DNA of 64,000 nucleotides from Acanthosepion esculentum (Eukaryota > Mollusca > Cephalopoda > Sepiida > Sepiidae), in contig OZ038480.1 of assembly GCA_964036315.1 (NCBI GenBank), positions 9,248,703 through 9,312,702 on the forward strand, given 5' to 3'. Shown piece by piece: positions 1 to 12,264 of the stretch. Numbering within the stretch: the first letter of the stretch is position 1; each line of letters begins with the position of its first letter. The position numbers and the translations under genes are program-made. Under the pieces are notes generated by a model. That model saw nothing but the letters and a program-made list of their open reading frames with translations. It did no database searches and had not been told where the DNA came from.

Positions 1-99
1 TACTACGTGTTTGCAATTCAATTTGCTTTTATCACTCTAAGTCCATGTGTCGCATTTCAACCAACAGGTAAATCAAATTAACAGACACTTACATTGTCG

Positions 100-440
100 T
101 GACAAAAGTCACGGTTTAAGAACTTCGCCTCGTGTAGGACACCTTCTACTCTGGCAAAATGAGCAACTCAGAACAACTTTATTTCACAAATGGTCAAAAT
201 ATCTCTGAAGATATGTTCAGTATGCCTTCCTGAGAGCTCTCCAGGAAGCTCTGATAATGGTAGGTATCCTGCATGTGAATAGACTTTGCATTCATATTCC
301 AGGAAAACTCGATTGGGTTCATATCGGATGAAACTGGCAGCCAGACCATTCGTTAGAATACACCTTAAACCAATTCAGGGCAGCTTTTACCCGTTTACAC
401 GGTGTATTATCCTGCTAGAATAACACATTGTTTGGGAGAT
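100..440 (-). pseudogene. Tc1-like transposase fragment, 3' part
   Basis: Read on the minus strand this stretch gives QDNTPCKRVKAALNWF, the block around the second catalytic Asp of Tc1/mariner transposases. After a frameshift it gives WLPVSSDMNPIEFSW, the block with the third acidic residue (usual form W-P-x-SPDLNPIE). The enzyme would cut and rejoin transposon ends by DDE chemistry. Here the two blocks are in different frames, stops follow, and the N-terminal DNA-binding part is missing, so it is a relic. Nearest relative in the window is the full Tc1 element at 32457-33688. Frames and motifs are seen directly; the family call is established knowledge. Confidence 0.65.
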
Positions 441-605
441 ACATGAATAAGAGTGAAGAGACAGAAAGCAATGTAATGAAATGTAGTTCCATCAGTCAAT
501 GACGTGTCTAGACTAACCAAGCGACCAAAGCCATGTCACGACAGCACACCTATGCTGAAAGCTAATGAATGCGAAACCGCCATCCTAGATATGCCTCTGT
601 TACTT

Positions 606-965
606 TACTGTGCCATGTCTCCTCAAGGACACATGGCACAGTGGATAAAGGCGTTAGTTAGATCCAGTGACAGGACCCAAAGAGTGTGAGTTCAATACCC
701 GGTTAAGGCAGTGGAGAACTTTCAGAGGGAAATTAACAGGAGATAACTCATAACTGACATCCATTAAACATTCCACGTGGAACTAGAACAGTCTACCCCA
801 GTGAGCGAAATAAAGGTTTCAGTTCGACATTCCAACCACCTGAAGAAGGCCGGAGCGTGCAGCTGCCGAAGCGTTGTAATAAATATGGCGACAAAGATGA
901 GGACAATAGTCCGAGTAATGTAAATAATGTACATAATACCTCATCTCAGAAATATAGACAGATAC
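606..965 (+). repeat. SINE-A copy 1 (tRNA-derived SINE)
   Basis: The head at 626-705 is tRNA-like, with an A-box-like TGGCACAGTGGATAA and a B-box-like GAGTTCAATACCCGG, so it fits an RNA polymerase III SINE. It is followed by a body and a conserved tail ending near TCTCAGAAATATAGACAG. An inverted scrap of the head (ACTGTGCCATGT) sits just before it at 606-622, making a hairpin with the head. This is the reference full-length copy for the family I call SINE-A. Confidence 0.8.
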
Positions 966-1039
966 ATTCTTCCAATGAATATGAAGGATTTGAGCCTGTT
1001 TCGCTTGTCACTTACTGCAGACAACTGTAGCCATACGTC

Positions 1040-1510
1040 TCTGATCAGGATTTTTATAAATGACCTTCCTGATATCCTTAGTTCTTGGCTTGAGTCACTT
1101 TCCCACCGCCGTAACGTAGTCCTCCTGTGCCTTTTCTATAAATACTTTCATGGTAACTGTTCTGAACTTTCCTCTACGGTACGTAGACTTTATGGATTTA
1201 ATCTTGCAACTAGACTGCCACAAGCCCTCTTCATTTTACAGTTGAAATGGCTAGATATAACCTATGCTAACAGTTTCATCTATCGCACTCTTCACTTGCG
1301 AAATTCTATTCCGGCTTCTAGCTTACCAGTTAAGTTTGCGCTTCTAAAGTTGAAATGCAATGTCAATCGTTATCTTCAGTTTTCTTAAATCTTGTTCTTT
1401 TATTGTCCTCTGCAGTTAATAGTATTTTTCTCATATTCGCTTACACACAGAAACCCTCTCGCGTCTTAGTGACTTTATTTCTTTGCTTGGGGTGAAATGA
1501 TTAAATATTA
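1040..1510 (+). pseudogene. LINE 3' end (jockey/CR1-like), copy 1
   Basis: The plus strand encodes FINDLPDILSS, the end of an RT core block, then jumps to a C-terminal block with SHRRNVVLLCLFYKYFHG and, later, LKCNVNRYL before a stop near 1388. The same C-terminus recurs at 50870-51335 and 58683-59335, so this is a dispersed non-LTR retrotransposon. The jump from FINDLP straight to the C-terminal block shows an internal deletion. The 3' UTR carries a run found in the other copies (CTTGGGGTGAAATGATTA). Placing it in the jockey/CR1 group is motif-based inference. Confidence 0.7.
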
Positions 1511-2735
1511 TTAAAGACTCAAAATCAGACACGAAGCTATCCACGGTTGGTGGTAATAATTTGTCAAATATTCTCGAAAGACAAAAAGCCCAATAGATGG
1601 AGGGTACCAAATATCTATACAATTTCAGAATCAAAATGTCTCATCCATCTGGCACCGACTGTCATTTTAAACTTTTATGATTCATGTCGCCTTGCCATGA
1701 GCAGCCCAGCAAAGTCATTCATTTGCAGTATTTCCATGATGTGAAGGGTGCCACCAACCATTTCTTTTACGATCTGATAACCTATGACTTTTAACACGTC
1801 AGTGTCCATATTCTTATAACGTTTCACAGACCCACTTGTACGAACTAATGTTAACAGAGTTTGACCTAATGATTATAAGAAGCCACATCTATGTGAATAA
1901 AAACTGACGTACTTACAGGTACCACAACATGTAAAAATCATAGAAGCGCTTAACCACCATTTTAATTTTCATGTTTGTTAATTTTTAATTTTTTTAATTT
2001 ATTTTTTGTTTAAATTTCGACAGAATATATTATTGTCTTTAATATTTATTTGAAAAATTTTATCCTAATAAAATGATTTCCACGTTGAAATTCACGATAA
2101 TTCGAAATCAATTCAGTCTGATGTCTTCAACTCATGCTAAGCTAATCTCAACTTTTTCAGCTGCAATATACATATGTCCAGATTATAAAAAATACGGAAA
2201 ATACAGCATTAGCCACAAATGAATCTTCATCACTGGCGCCAAAACGAGGTTAATAGTTGCATAATTTTTCTAAACATTCTGACCATCAATGAATTTGAAG
2301 CTTAAATGTTATAACTAATGTTTCTGAAAAATACTGAACTAATGTTAATCTACTTTACTGACGAAAGGGGTTCTTGCAATGATTAAAACAAAAAATACTC
2401 TTTTTTAGATGATTTCATCCAACGATTTTTACTGGAGACTATTTGCAGAAAGTTTGCCTCAGACGCTGTTTTTGAGTTGAAATGAGGCTGAAGAGTTTTT
2501 TAGTTTGTGTTGTAACTCAGCGAAATTAAAGTTTTGCTGAGATGTTCTTTGTTTTTTGCAAAGAATTGCTGCCAAATATATGCGTGAGATACGCCGTCTT
2601 AGTTCTTGCCAAGATTAATGTTTTGCATTATCGTTGTAGTTTTTTTAAAGCTTTAGTCTTTGATGCCGAAAATATAAGAGAAATTTATATCTTTATGTTA
2701 TAAGTCACTATATTTTGCGTGTCTGTTGCACATTT
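1511..2735. other. No recognisable feature
   Basis: AT-rich sequence with no supported gene or repeat. Short ORFs have no recognisable domain. Confidence 0.6.
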
Positions 2736-2828
2736 GTGGGTAGGTTGTGTCTACTTACCCAGACATTGGTGGGTAGGTTGTGTCTACTTACCCAGACATT
2801 GGTGGGTAGGTTGTGTCTACTTACCCAA
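2736..2828 (+). repeat. 33-bp tandem repeat, 3 copies
   Basis: Three near-identical 33-bp units begin at 2736, 2769 and 2802 with GTGGGTAGGTTGTGTCTAC. Because 33 is a multiple of three the array stays open in one frame, giving a repeated WVGCVYLPRH peptide, but nothing else suggests coding. Confidence 0.9.
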
Positions 2829-3804
2829 ACACGAGTTTCAACAAACTATGAAAGCTTGTCGTGCGACAGTAACCATATATATCTGTCGACTTGATATTTT
2901 CTTTAAAATAAGGATTTTAAATTTCCGACCTTTGATTGCTTGAACATTTTTTAAATTGACTTATTCAATTGATGCTGAATCTTTTTTTAATTCTGTGGAT
3001 CTTTATCGATTTTTACTATGTTATATTATTTTAAAAATTAGGTTAGATTATCTTGGAGAATCTTTCCAAGTAAATAAAAACAGAGCTATATTGTGTGAGA
3101 AATATGTATGGATTTCGAGCCTATATAAAATCAGGATTTCAGATGCTGATTTTCACTGTAATTTGGACATTTCTATTTAGGGAGTTGACACGACACAATC
3201 TTTTTTAGTCCATATTCTATCTGTTTAATATTGTGTCATTTTGCATTGAGTAACTATTGGGACCTTGAGACTAATCCTCTGTTTTTCTATTCCCGTCTCA
3301 ACTCAAATCTATTCTGATATATCATATCGGAAATTCTTTGTTTAACTAGAATTTATAATTAACGAATGATAATGAATTGATTGAAATTCCGCTTCTTGTT
3401 TATTATCCTATGGTAAAAACGAATACAACAGCGGGACACTCAGTTCACTAAACTAACAAGTTCATGAGACGAGCTTAATACTCCAGGCGCTACGGGATGT
3501 GTCTAAGATGGTCTTTACAAGGCTTAGCTTAGATAGGCATGATGTTATTACTGCATAGGGCCACCAATTACAACAGAAGCCTCTATTGTTTTTATTACTG
3601 ATTCCGGTTAAATGATTAATAGATTAATTTAGGCAAACGATGACGGCTGTTACTTGGTTGCTTTTGTTTTGTCCTTTGCAATCTTTCATCTGCTTATTTT
3701 GCTTATGGCTTTATAGTTAATATTCTTGCCATTATTTGCAGCCTATCGAACTCGCATTGCATGGAATTTAAATAGTTCCAAGCAGTCATCTTTTCAGAAG
3801 TCAT
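2829..3804. other. No recognisable feature
   Basis: AT-rich sequence with only short ORFs. I see no domain or repeat family here. Confidence 0.55.
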
Positions 3805-4315
3805 TTAATATTTACTCTTGAGATTTATTATCGGCTGTCTTACAAGATGACAGAAGCATGGGCGGTGGGAGTTAAGGTTGAGGCATTGCCCGGTGAACGT
3901 AGGCTTGAGATATACAGATCTCTTGATGCCATGCTCTATTCGAGATATTAGTATTTCCTGGAAGGTGAATTTGTTGTTGTTTTCTCTTTCCATTGTGAAA
4001 GACATCGGTGATCTTATTGCGTTCACACGATCCAGGAATAGCTGGACTTCTTCCTGGTGTGGCTAGAGTATGAAGGTGACATCTACGTATCTCAGCCATA
4101 GGGTTGGCTTTAGTGATGTAGTTTCTAATGCCATTTCCTCAAAGTATTCCATATATAGGTTTGCCATTGTTGATGAAAATGGGGAGCCCATTGATAAGCC
4201 CTCATCCTGTCGATATATGTCTGATCCCATTCCAAAGTGTGTTATTTGCGTACAGAAAGTCAGTATCTCCATCAGGTTATCTATTGGTATACTGCTCCGT
4301 TCTCGTAGGGATGAG
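3805..4315 (-). pseudogene. Penelope-like element reverse transcriptase fragment
   Basis: The minus strand carries GLSMGSPFSSTMANLYMEYF followed by LWLRYVDVTFIL. This is the catalytic palm region of Penelope-like element RTs, whose usual motif is RYVDDTF; here the second catalytic Asp is Val. Further 3' in shifted frames come an FTMERENNNKFTFQEILISR block and a YLKPTFTGQCLNLNSHRP block, both standard for the post-palm region of this family. At least two frameshifts and the Asp loss show it is dead. Such elements copy RNA at a nicked target and often carry a GIY-YIG endonuclease C-terminal to the RT; that domain is not visible here. Related pieces are at 15924-16090 and probably 28171-28592. 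Confidence 0.8.
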
Positions 4316-4690
4316 TTGCCGAGACATTAGGTTTGTAAGTCCCAGACAATCATACACAGATGTCTACAAGGACACATGGCGCAGTGGATAAAGACGTAGG
4401 TTAAATCCAGTGACTAGACTCAAAGAATTATGAGTTCAATGCCAGGCTACAGCAGCGGTGAACCAAAAAACTTGGAGAGTTGAGTTAAAGGGAAATAACT
4501 GAGACACCCGGAAGAGGCACGGCACGTGGAACTAAAATAATTTACCCCCCCCCCCCGATGGACGAAATAAAGGGTTCGTAACAAAATTCCAAGACGTTGT
4601 GAATACGACTATGAGGATAACAGTCCGAATAATGTAAATAATGTAAATAATCATAATATCTCATCTCAGAGATATAGACAGCCATTATAT
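4316..4690 (+). repeat. SINE-A copy 2 with conserved 5' leader
   Basis: The tRNA-like head starts near 4370 (GGACACATGGCGCAGTGGAT), with the B-box region near 4430 (GAGTTCAATGCC). A 45-bp leader upstream (through ACACAGATGT) is also found before the heads at 7131 (minus) and 35000. The body holds a run of C (4547-4556), and the tail is shortened. Confidence 0.75.
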
Positions 4691-4845
4691 CACTAGAAGC
4701 TAGTCACTTGATCTAACCAACGTCTTTATCCACTGGGCCATGTGTCCTTGTGAATATGGCAATGAAGATGAGGATAACAGTCCGAATAATGTAAATAATC
4801 ATAATACCTCATCTCAGGGATATAGGCAGATATTATGTCAGAGTT
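4691..4845. repeat. Inverted SINE-A head joined to plus-strand SINE-A tail
   Basis: 4695-4756 is the SINE-A head on the minus strand (CTTTATCCACTGGGCCATGT). It is joined directly to a plus-strand tail at 4757-4845 ending in CTCATCTCAGGGATATAGGC. It is one of several inverted SINE-A arrangements in this window. Confidence 0.7.
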
Positions 4846-5228
4846 ATTTTCATTTTGGCGTTATTTAGACGACAATTTATCTATCGCACCCTGTACTCAG
4901 TGATAGTCATTTGTATTTCAGATAAAGATGGATAGCCTGAAATTCTTTTAATCATTCCCAGAGAATCTATTACTATTCTATGATTATTATTTATTCTCTC
5001 GTTGATTGTTCACTGCAGGGGTAAATTGTTGCTTGAATTGGAGCTTAAGTGACAGAAGAGCCTGTCAATAATTTTCTCCTTCATCCATTTCTGGCTTTAC
5101 CGTTTATACGTAATGCTATCAGCTGAATAACCTTGATTCCTCACTTGATTTCCAGTTCCTTGGACCTTTTTCCAAAGCCTCGTGTTACACAATTTCCTCA
5201 GCTTTCCAGTAAGATCAAAGATAGTTAT

Positions 5229-6120
5229 CGGATTGTTGTTGTTGTTATTATTTATTTCCTTTGATATCTGGCGTTTACACATTTCTTTCCGGGTCCCGCC
5301 CAGGGACCTAAGGTTAGAAATGGCATCATGACACTTTCCACTGCAAAATAATAATAATTACAAAGATAAAGCCCTTCGTAAAGTGTGAGCTGTACTTGTC
5401 AGAACAATTTTTTGTATCTCTTTGAGGCATAGATTTCCAGGGATACCCTTCAATTAGTCTACTGGAATCTTTTCCAACCAATCCTAAGGCTCCAACTACA
5501 ACAGGGATTGTTGATGTTCCCATGTGCCACATTTTTGAGATTTCTATTTCAAGGTCCTTGTATTTTGTCAGCTTTTCGAATATCTTCAAAGATACATTGC
5601 AATCTGCAGGCACTGCCATATCAATAACGAGGCACTTTTTTTGTTTGTTTGTGGTCTTTAATAACAATGTCTGGGCGGTTGGCTTTGATTGTTTGGTCAG
5701 TGTGCATTGTGTAGTCCCATAGAATTGTAACAGGTCCTATCTCCGTAACCGGGTCTGGGTGGTGTTCATACCAGTTTCTTTCCGTAGAAGTTGCATATTT
5801 CCCAGTGCAGATATTGGCCCACTCTGTCATGCCGGTTTTTATATTCAGTGGGTGCCATTATCGTACAACCTGATACAAGATGATCAATCGTTTCTGGATA
5901 TTTATCACAGAATCTGCATTTGGGGCTAACACAGTATTTTAGTATATGTGCTTGATAATTCCTAGTTAACAATCATTGGTCCCGTGCATTATTATTTGTA
6001 TGCACTGAGATGGCTGACAAATTGTAATTGGTAACTTTCATTGGTGTACAAATTACATCATGTCTCCACAATATTCTTGCTGGTTTCCATTTCCTACAGT
6101 CCTCTTTGGACAATTCTTAA
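5229..6120 (-). pseudogene. LINE C-terminus with CCHC and restriction-like endonuclease, copy 1
   Basis: On the minus strand the reading runs through CRFCDKYPETIDHLVSGC (a CxxC...HxxxxC zinc-binding block), then RHDRVGQYLHWEIC, then TIKANRPDIVIKDHK (the PD of a PD-(D/E)xK restriction-like endonuclease), then KYKDLEIEISKMWHM and VVVGALGLVGKD. This order is the 3' end of RLE-type non-LTR retrotransposons of the R2/R4/NeSL type; the endonuclease nicks the target to prime reverse transcription. Frames change between blocks, so the copy is broken. The end on this strand is a short AAT/AAC-rich tail near 5229-5255. Sequence at about 4925-5228 may be more of the same family (KLRKLCNTRLWKKVQG) but is too decayed to place. 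Confidence 0.75.
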
Positions 6121-6389
6121 TGCCATATTTCACAATTTTATCTAGCACTGTCTAAATATTTTGTAAGCTTTTCACTTTTTTTATTTATAATTTGTGATAT
6201 GCTGCAACAGCAATCTCCACTGATTCTACCCTTGTTTACAAAGACTAGGTCAAGGTTCCTGGCCCTGTGATCTGTTTGGAAACCAAAGAAATCATCGAAT
6301 TTTAATTACTTTATTATCTACTAATATTATATATACCATCTCTCCTGCTAAACGTCCCCTCTCCAAGTTCTTCAATGCCTTTACCTTAT
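6121..6389. other. No recognisable feature
   Basis: AT-rich, no supported gene. Probably upstream remains of the LINE copy on its 3' side, but unproven. Confidence 0.4.
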
Positions 6390-6500
6390 TGTGGAAAAAT
6401 CAGGCATGGCTGACCACATATGGAGAGAAAAGGGAAATCAGCGCTCTCTGTAGTATCAGATTGAAATCGTAGACATAGAACACATTGTTTGATGCGTGGT
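6390..6500 (+). repeat. Fragment of repeat C (outer end)
   Basis: This is the reverse complement of 7407-7470, with shared runs around CACATATGGAGAGAAAA. It is a fragment of the unclassified repeat found next to SINE-A heads. Confidence 0.6.
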
Positions 6501-6666
6501 TTTCCGAATATGAATCTGGTTAAACTTTCTGACCAAGAGAGAAATCTAGAAAATACGCAGCGGAAAGGAAATGCAAAAAATTAGGAGGGAGAGAAAGCGT
6601 GTGTGAAGGAGAAAAGGTAGTAGATAAGAAATCTAGAGAAAAAATAAAAAAGATCCAGTTTAAAGG

Positions 6667-6668
<2 letters not shown>

Positions 6669-6738
<70 letters not shown>

Positions 6739-6765
6739 GAGAGAGAGAGACATATAGACACACAT

Positions 6766-6804
<39 letters not shown>
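6669..6804. repeat. (TA)n array with short (GA)n and (CA)n
   Basis: Two (TA)n blocks, 6669-6738 and 6769-6804, are split by GAGAGAGAGA and ACACACA-type sequence. It abuts the 3' tail of the minus-strand SINE-A copy. Confidence 0.95.
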
Positions 6805-6807
<3 letters not shown>

Positions 6808-7131
6808 TATATTTCTGAGATGAGGTACTATGTACACTATTTACATTGCTCGGACTATCATCCTCATCTTTGTCGCCATATTTATCACAACGTTTCGGCC
6901 GTTGTACACTCTGGATTTCGTCAGGTGGTTGGAATGTCGAACTGAACCCTTTTATTTATCTCGCTGGGTTAGACTGTTCTAGTTCCACGTGACATGTCTA
7001 ATGGATGTCTGTTATCAGTTATCTTCTGTTAATTCCCCTCTCTCCGAATTTTCTATTGAACTCACACTCGTTTGGGTCCTGTCACTGGATCTAACCAATT
7101 CCTTTATCCACTGTGCCATGTGTCCTTGAGG
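6805..7131 (-). repeat. SINE-A copy 3, near full length
   Basis: On the minus strand it reads head (complement of CCACTGTGCCATGTGTCC near 7110-7127), B-box, body and tail, ending at 6805 with the complement of TGTCTATATTTCTGAGATGA. The leader and repeat C follow directly at 7132-7480, in the same relative order as at 34690-35165. Confidence 0.8.
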
Positions 7132-7480
7132 ACATCTGTGTATGAATTTCTGTGTATTTTAAACCTAATGTCTTCAGCAACCGTTTTTTACCAGTATTCA
7201 TCTTGCAATTTTCGCTGTGATCATCTCATGTTTTTACCAGAGCTCATATGGCATTTTTTGTTATTATCGCTTTTCTCTGGTACTCTTTATTACTGGTTCC
7301 TATATTGTATTAATTTCTATGCTTGGTCGGCTCAGGAGATTTTGTGGCCTAGCATATGTGCTGATTCCATAAGTTTACGAATGTTCCAATGATTTTCTTT
7401 GTCTATGATTTCAACCTCATCCTACAGAGGGCGTTGATCTCCCGTTTTTCTCTATATGTGGACAGCCACATTTGATTTTT
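7132..7480 (-). repeat. Repeat C, attached upstream of a SINE-A head
   Basis: About 350 bp that matches 34690-34998 in the opposite orientation; both translate to related strings such as FLPELI and FYAWSAQEI in one frame. In both places it lies immediately 5' of a SINE-A head, joined through a common leader. It has an internal repeated motif (ACCAG...ATATTGCAATTTTTG in the 34.9-kb copy). No coding function is supported; it may be the 5' half of a composite SINE. Confidence 0.6.
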
Positions 7481-7484
7481 CCAC

Positions 7485-8684
<1,200 letters not shown>

Positions 8685-8746
<62 letters not shown>
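8685..8746. repeat. (TA)n array
   Basis: Pure TA dinucleotide run of about 60 bp. Confidence 0.95.
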
Positions 8747-8750
<4 letters not shown>

Positions 8751-9342
8751 GATTAGAAAGGATAAGGGAGAAAATGAGAAGATACAAGCAAATAGATAGA
8801 GAAGATCGGAGATATGACGTTATAAATAATCTTATATGTCCGCAACGGTTGCATTGCTATATTTCTATCATTTCATTGACATCGACTGTTCTAAATGACA
8901 ATATTATTTCTAACCGTTAAAATTTATAGAATCTCTTGGATTTTTGCCAGTTGCAAATAGTAAAATCTAGACAAAATCTTGCCTCAAAATTTGCGATGGA
9001 GTGCTGACGTCACAAATCAATATTCACTTAAAATAAATCAATATTGTCAGTGATCAAAGTTATAAAAAAATTTTAAAAATCGCATTTCAAACGATTTGCA
9101 TCTGCGTAAAATAGAACCGAAACTTCTCAATCAATCCTCGTAAGTTTCAATCCCATTTCATATTTTTATTTAGTTTCTGAAGCCTAAAATCGTTTTTTTT
9201 TTTCCTGATTTTCAAAATTTAATAACTTGAATATTTAAAGTACAGGATAAGTCTGTAAGTGGTCAGTTCCTCTAAATAAATCACATTATATTTCACAAGA
9301 ATCACTTCTATAGCCCGGCTTTCAAAATTCAATATATATGTC
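8747..9342. other. No recognisable feature
   Basis: AT-rich sequence without a supported gene or repeat family. Confidence 0.55.
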
Positions 9343-9480
9343 TGTTGTAACCTAGCAAAGGTTACTGAAAGATGAATAACCAAAATGGAGGTAAGAAATG
9401 TGATGGTAAACTTCATAAAATCAACAAAATACAACACTCTCCAGCGGCGTGAAGTAGGTAAACCACTGCTAGTGGTTGAC
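9343..9480 (+). repeat. Leader L, copy 1 (LTR-like start before 65-bp satellite)
   Basis: Begins with TGTTGTAACCTAG and GGTTACTGAA and is recognisably similar over about 135 bp to 21968-22120. Both copies precede a tandem array. The copy ends with a small hairpin (AACCACT/AGTGGTT, 9461-9477). A start with TGTTG is typical of LTRs, so this could be the beginning of an LTR or an untranslated leader; that is inference. Confidence 0.55.
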
Positions 9481-12264
9481 TACTTAGACAGCGTATTAAC
9501 CCCACTTACAATAGTGTCCAACGTATTTACGAGGATTGGGACGCACCTATTAGTGTTCATAGGCACGGTATATAACAGTGTGTGATGTTATTCTTAGTCG
9601 GATAGCAAAGTACAATGGGAAGTTCAGAATGGAGAGATTCTAATCTATACACTCTGAACTTCCTCGTTTGGTAACTGAGTAGAAAAGCGCAATAAGAATA
9701 AAGCTCAATAAGGTTCAGTGTGGACGATTAGACATAATTGCTCGATCGATTAGGCCGATAACAAAATGCAGCCGAAAGTTCAGAGTTAAGAGTTTAGACA
9801 TCATTCGATTTGTTAGCTTGGTAGCAAAGTTTTAAAAAAAGGGTTCTGATTAGGGAGATTAGATATAGTTTGATTAATAGCCCAGTAGCTAAGAGCAATA
9901 GGAAAATCGTTATTGAAAGATAGAACCTCGTTCAATTGGTAGCCCAGTTCCACAGTACAATAAAATAAGTTCACCGTTGACAGATTAGACATCGTTCGAT
10001 TGGTGAGATGGTTACCAAATACAATAGAACTTAGTCATCAATTGGTAGCCGATTAGCAAACTACAATAAGGAGTTCAGATTCAAATAACAATCGGGCGTT
10101 CCGCGTTGAGAGGTCAGGTATCGTTCGATTTGTTAGTCGGATAGCAAAGCACAATAGGAAGTTCAGAGAATAGGGATTAGAAATTGTCCGATTTGTAGCC
10201 CAGTAACAAATTAAAATAGGAAGTTTAGCGTTGGGATGTTAGACATTTTTCGATTGGCTAGGCCGGTAAGAAAATACAATATTAAGTTCATAGAGATTGA
10301 ACATCGTTCGATTGATTAGTGGGTGGACCAAATAGCACATCAATTTCAGAGCTAAGAGATTAAACATCGTTAGATTGGTAACCTAGTAACAAAGTATAGT
10401 AATTTCAGTGTTGAGAGATTAGACATCGTTCGATTACTTAGGCGGATAGCAAAGTAAGAAAGAAAGTTCAGTGTTAAGACATGAGACATAGATTTGTAAC
10501 TGAGTAGCAATGTACGAATAGGATGATCAACCTTGAAAGATTATTCATCTTCCGTTTGGTTAAGATGATAGCAATTTACAATAGATAGTTCGGTGTTGAA
10601 ACATTTGACATCGTCCGATTGCTTAGGCGAGTATGAAAGTTCAATAAAATGGTCAAGTTTCACATTTTATAGACATTTTTCCATTAGTAACCAAGTACTA
10701 AAACATAAGAATTTCACACCGTTGCGAGATTAGACATTGTTTGATTTTCAGGCTGCTAGCAATACAGAACCGAAAGTTCAGAGTTGAGAGATTAGCTATC
10801 GTTCGATTTGTTAGGCGTTTGGCAATGTAAAATAGAAAGTTCATTGTTGCGAGATTAGACCGTACGATCGGAAGTTCAGCGTTGTGAGTGTAGACATCAT
10901 TCGATTGGTAAGGTGGGTGGCAAATTACAATAGAAAACGCTTAAAATAGGGCTTTAGACATCCTTCGATTAGTCGCCAAGTAGTAATGTATAATAGGAAG
11001 TTTAGCGTTGACAGATTAAACATCGTTTGATTATTTATACGGCTAACAATGTTTACATTGTTAGCCACATAATTACAACTCATTTCTTTCAACTCCGAAC
11101 TTTATATTTTAATATGAATTTCGGAGTTGAAAAATTAGATATCGATTGGTAAGTGAGCAGCAAAATATAATTGTACGTTTAGGATTGGGACATTAGACTT
11201 CGCTCGACCGGTATCAAATTAGAACTGAAAGTTCAGATTTCAGTGATTAGATATCGTTCGATTGGTAGCCCGGGGGCGCAGTAAAGTAGAAAGTCCAGCG
11301 TTCATTGATTAATCGTCCGTTTCGTTGGTTAGATGGTTAGCAAAGACGAACAAAAAGTTCGCTATTGATAGAATATACGTCGTTTGATTCGTAGCCCAGT
11401 AGCAAATTACAATCTAAAGTCCAGCGTTGAGAAATTATAGATTATTCGATTGGTTATTGGTTATTGGTTATTCGGGTAGCAAAGTAGAACAGAAGTCCAG
11501 AGATGGGAGTTTAGACATCTTTCAATTGATAACCCAATAGAAAAGTATAATAGGATTTTCAGCATAGAGAGATTATACATTGTTTGATTGGTTAGGCAGG
11601 TAGCAAAGTACAAAAATAAATTCTACGTTGAAAGATTAGACATCGTCCAATTGGTTAGGAGATTAGCAATGTATAATAGAAAATTAATAGTTGAGAGATT
11701 AGATATCATTCGAGTGGTTAAGAGGATAGCAACGTGTAATAGGGACTTCAGCGTTGAGATATGACACATCGATCGATTGATTAGACGGGTAGCAAAGTAC
11801 AATTGGATGTTCAGAGTTGAGAATTTAGACATCGTAAGATTGGTTGTGTGGTTAGAAAAGGAGAATAGATTTTGAGAGATTAGACATTGTACGCTTCGTG
11901 GTCCAGTAGCAGATTACAATCGGATGTTCAACGTTGAGAGATTTGACATCGTTCCGTTGTTTCCGTGTGTAGCAATGTAGACCAGTTGTTCAGAAATGAT
12001 TGATTATACATCATTAAATAGTATGAAGTCTAATAGTAATTTTACTTTGAGAGTTTAGTCATTGTTTCGTTGGTTAAACTAGTAGCAAATTAGAACCGAA
12101 ATTGCAGATCTGAGAAATTAAATATCTTCCAATTGGCAACCTAACAGCAAAGTATAATATTAAGTTAAACTTTGATTGATTATACACCGGTCGATTGTTT
12201 AGGCGCGTAGCAAAGTTCAAAAGGAAGGTCGTAGCCCATTAGTAAATTACAATATGAAGTTCAA

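Noticed and set aside
6520..6945. ORFs of about 60-105 codons rich in YIYIYI on both strands (also near 7.6, 15.8, 16.5, 19.5, 23.8, 28.1 and 48.8 kb)
   Set aside because: They are translations of (TA)n arrays, open in all frames by composition, and have no other coding signs.
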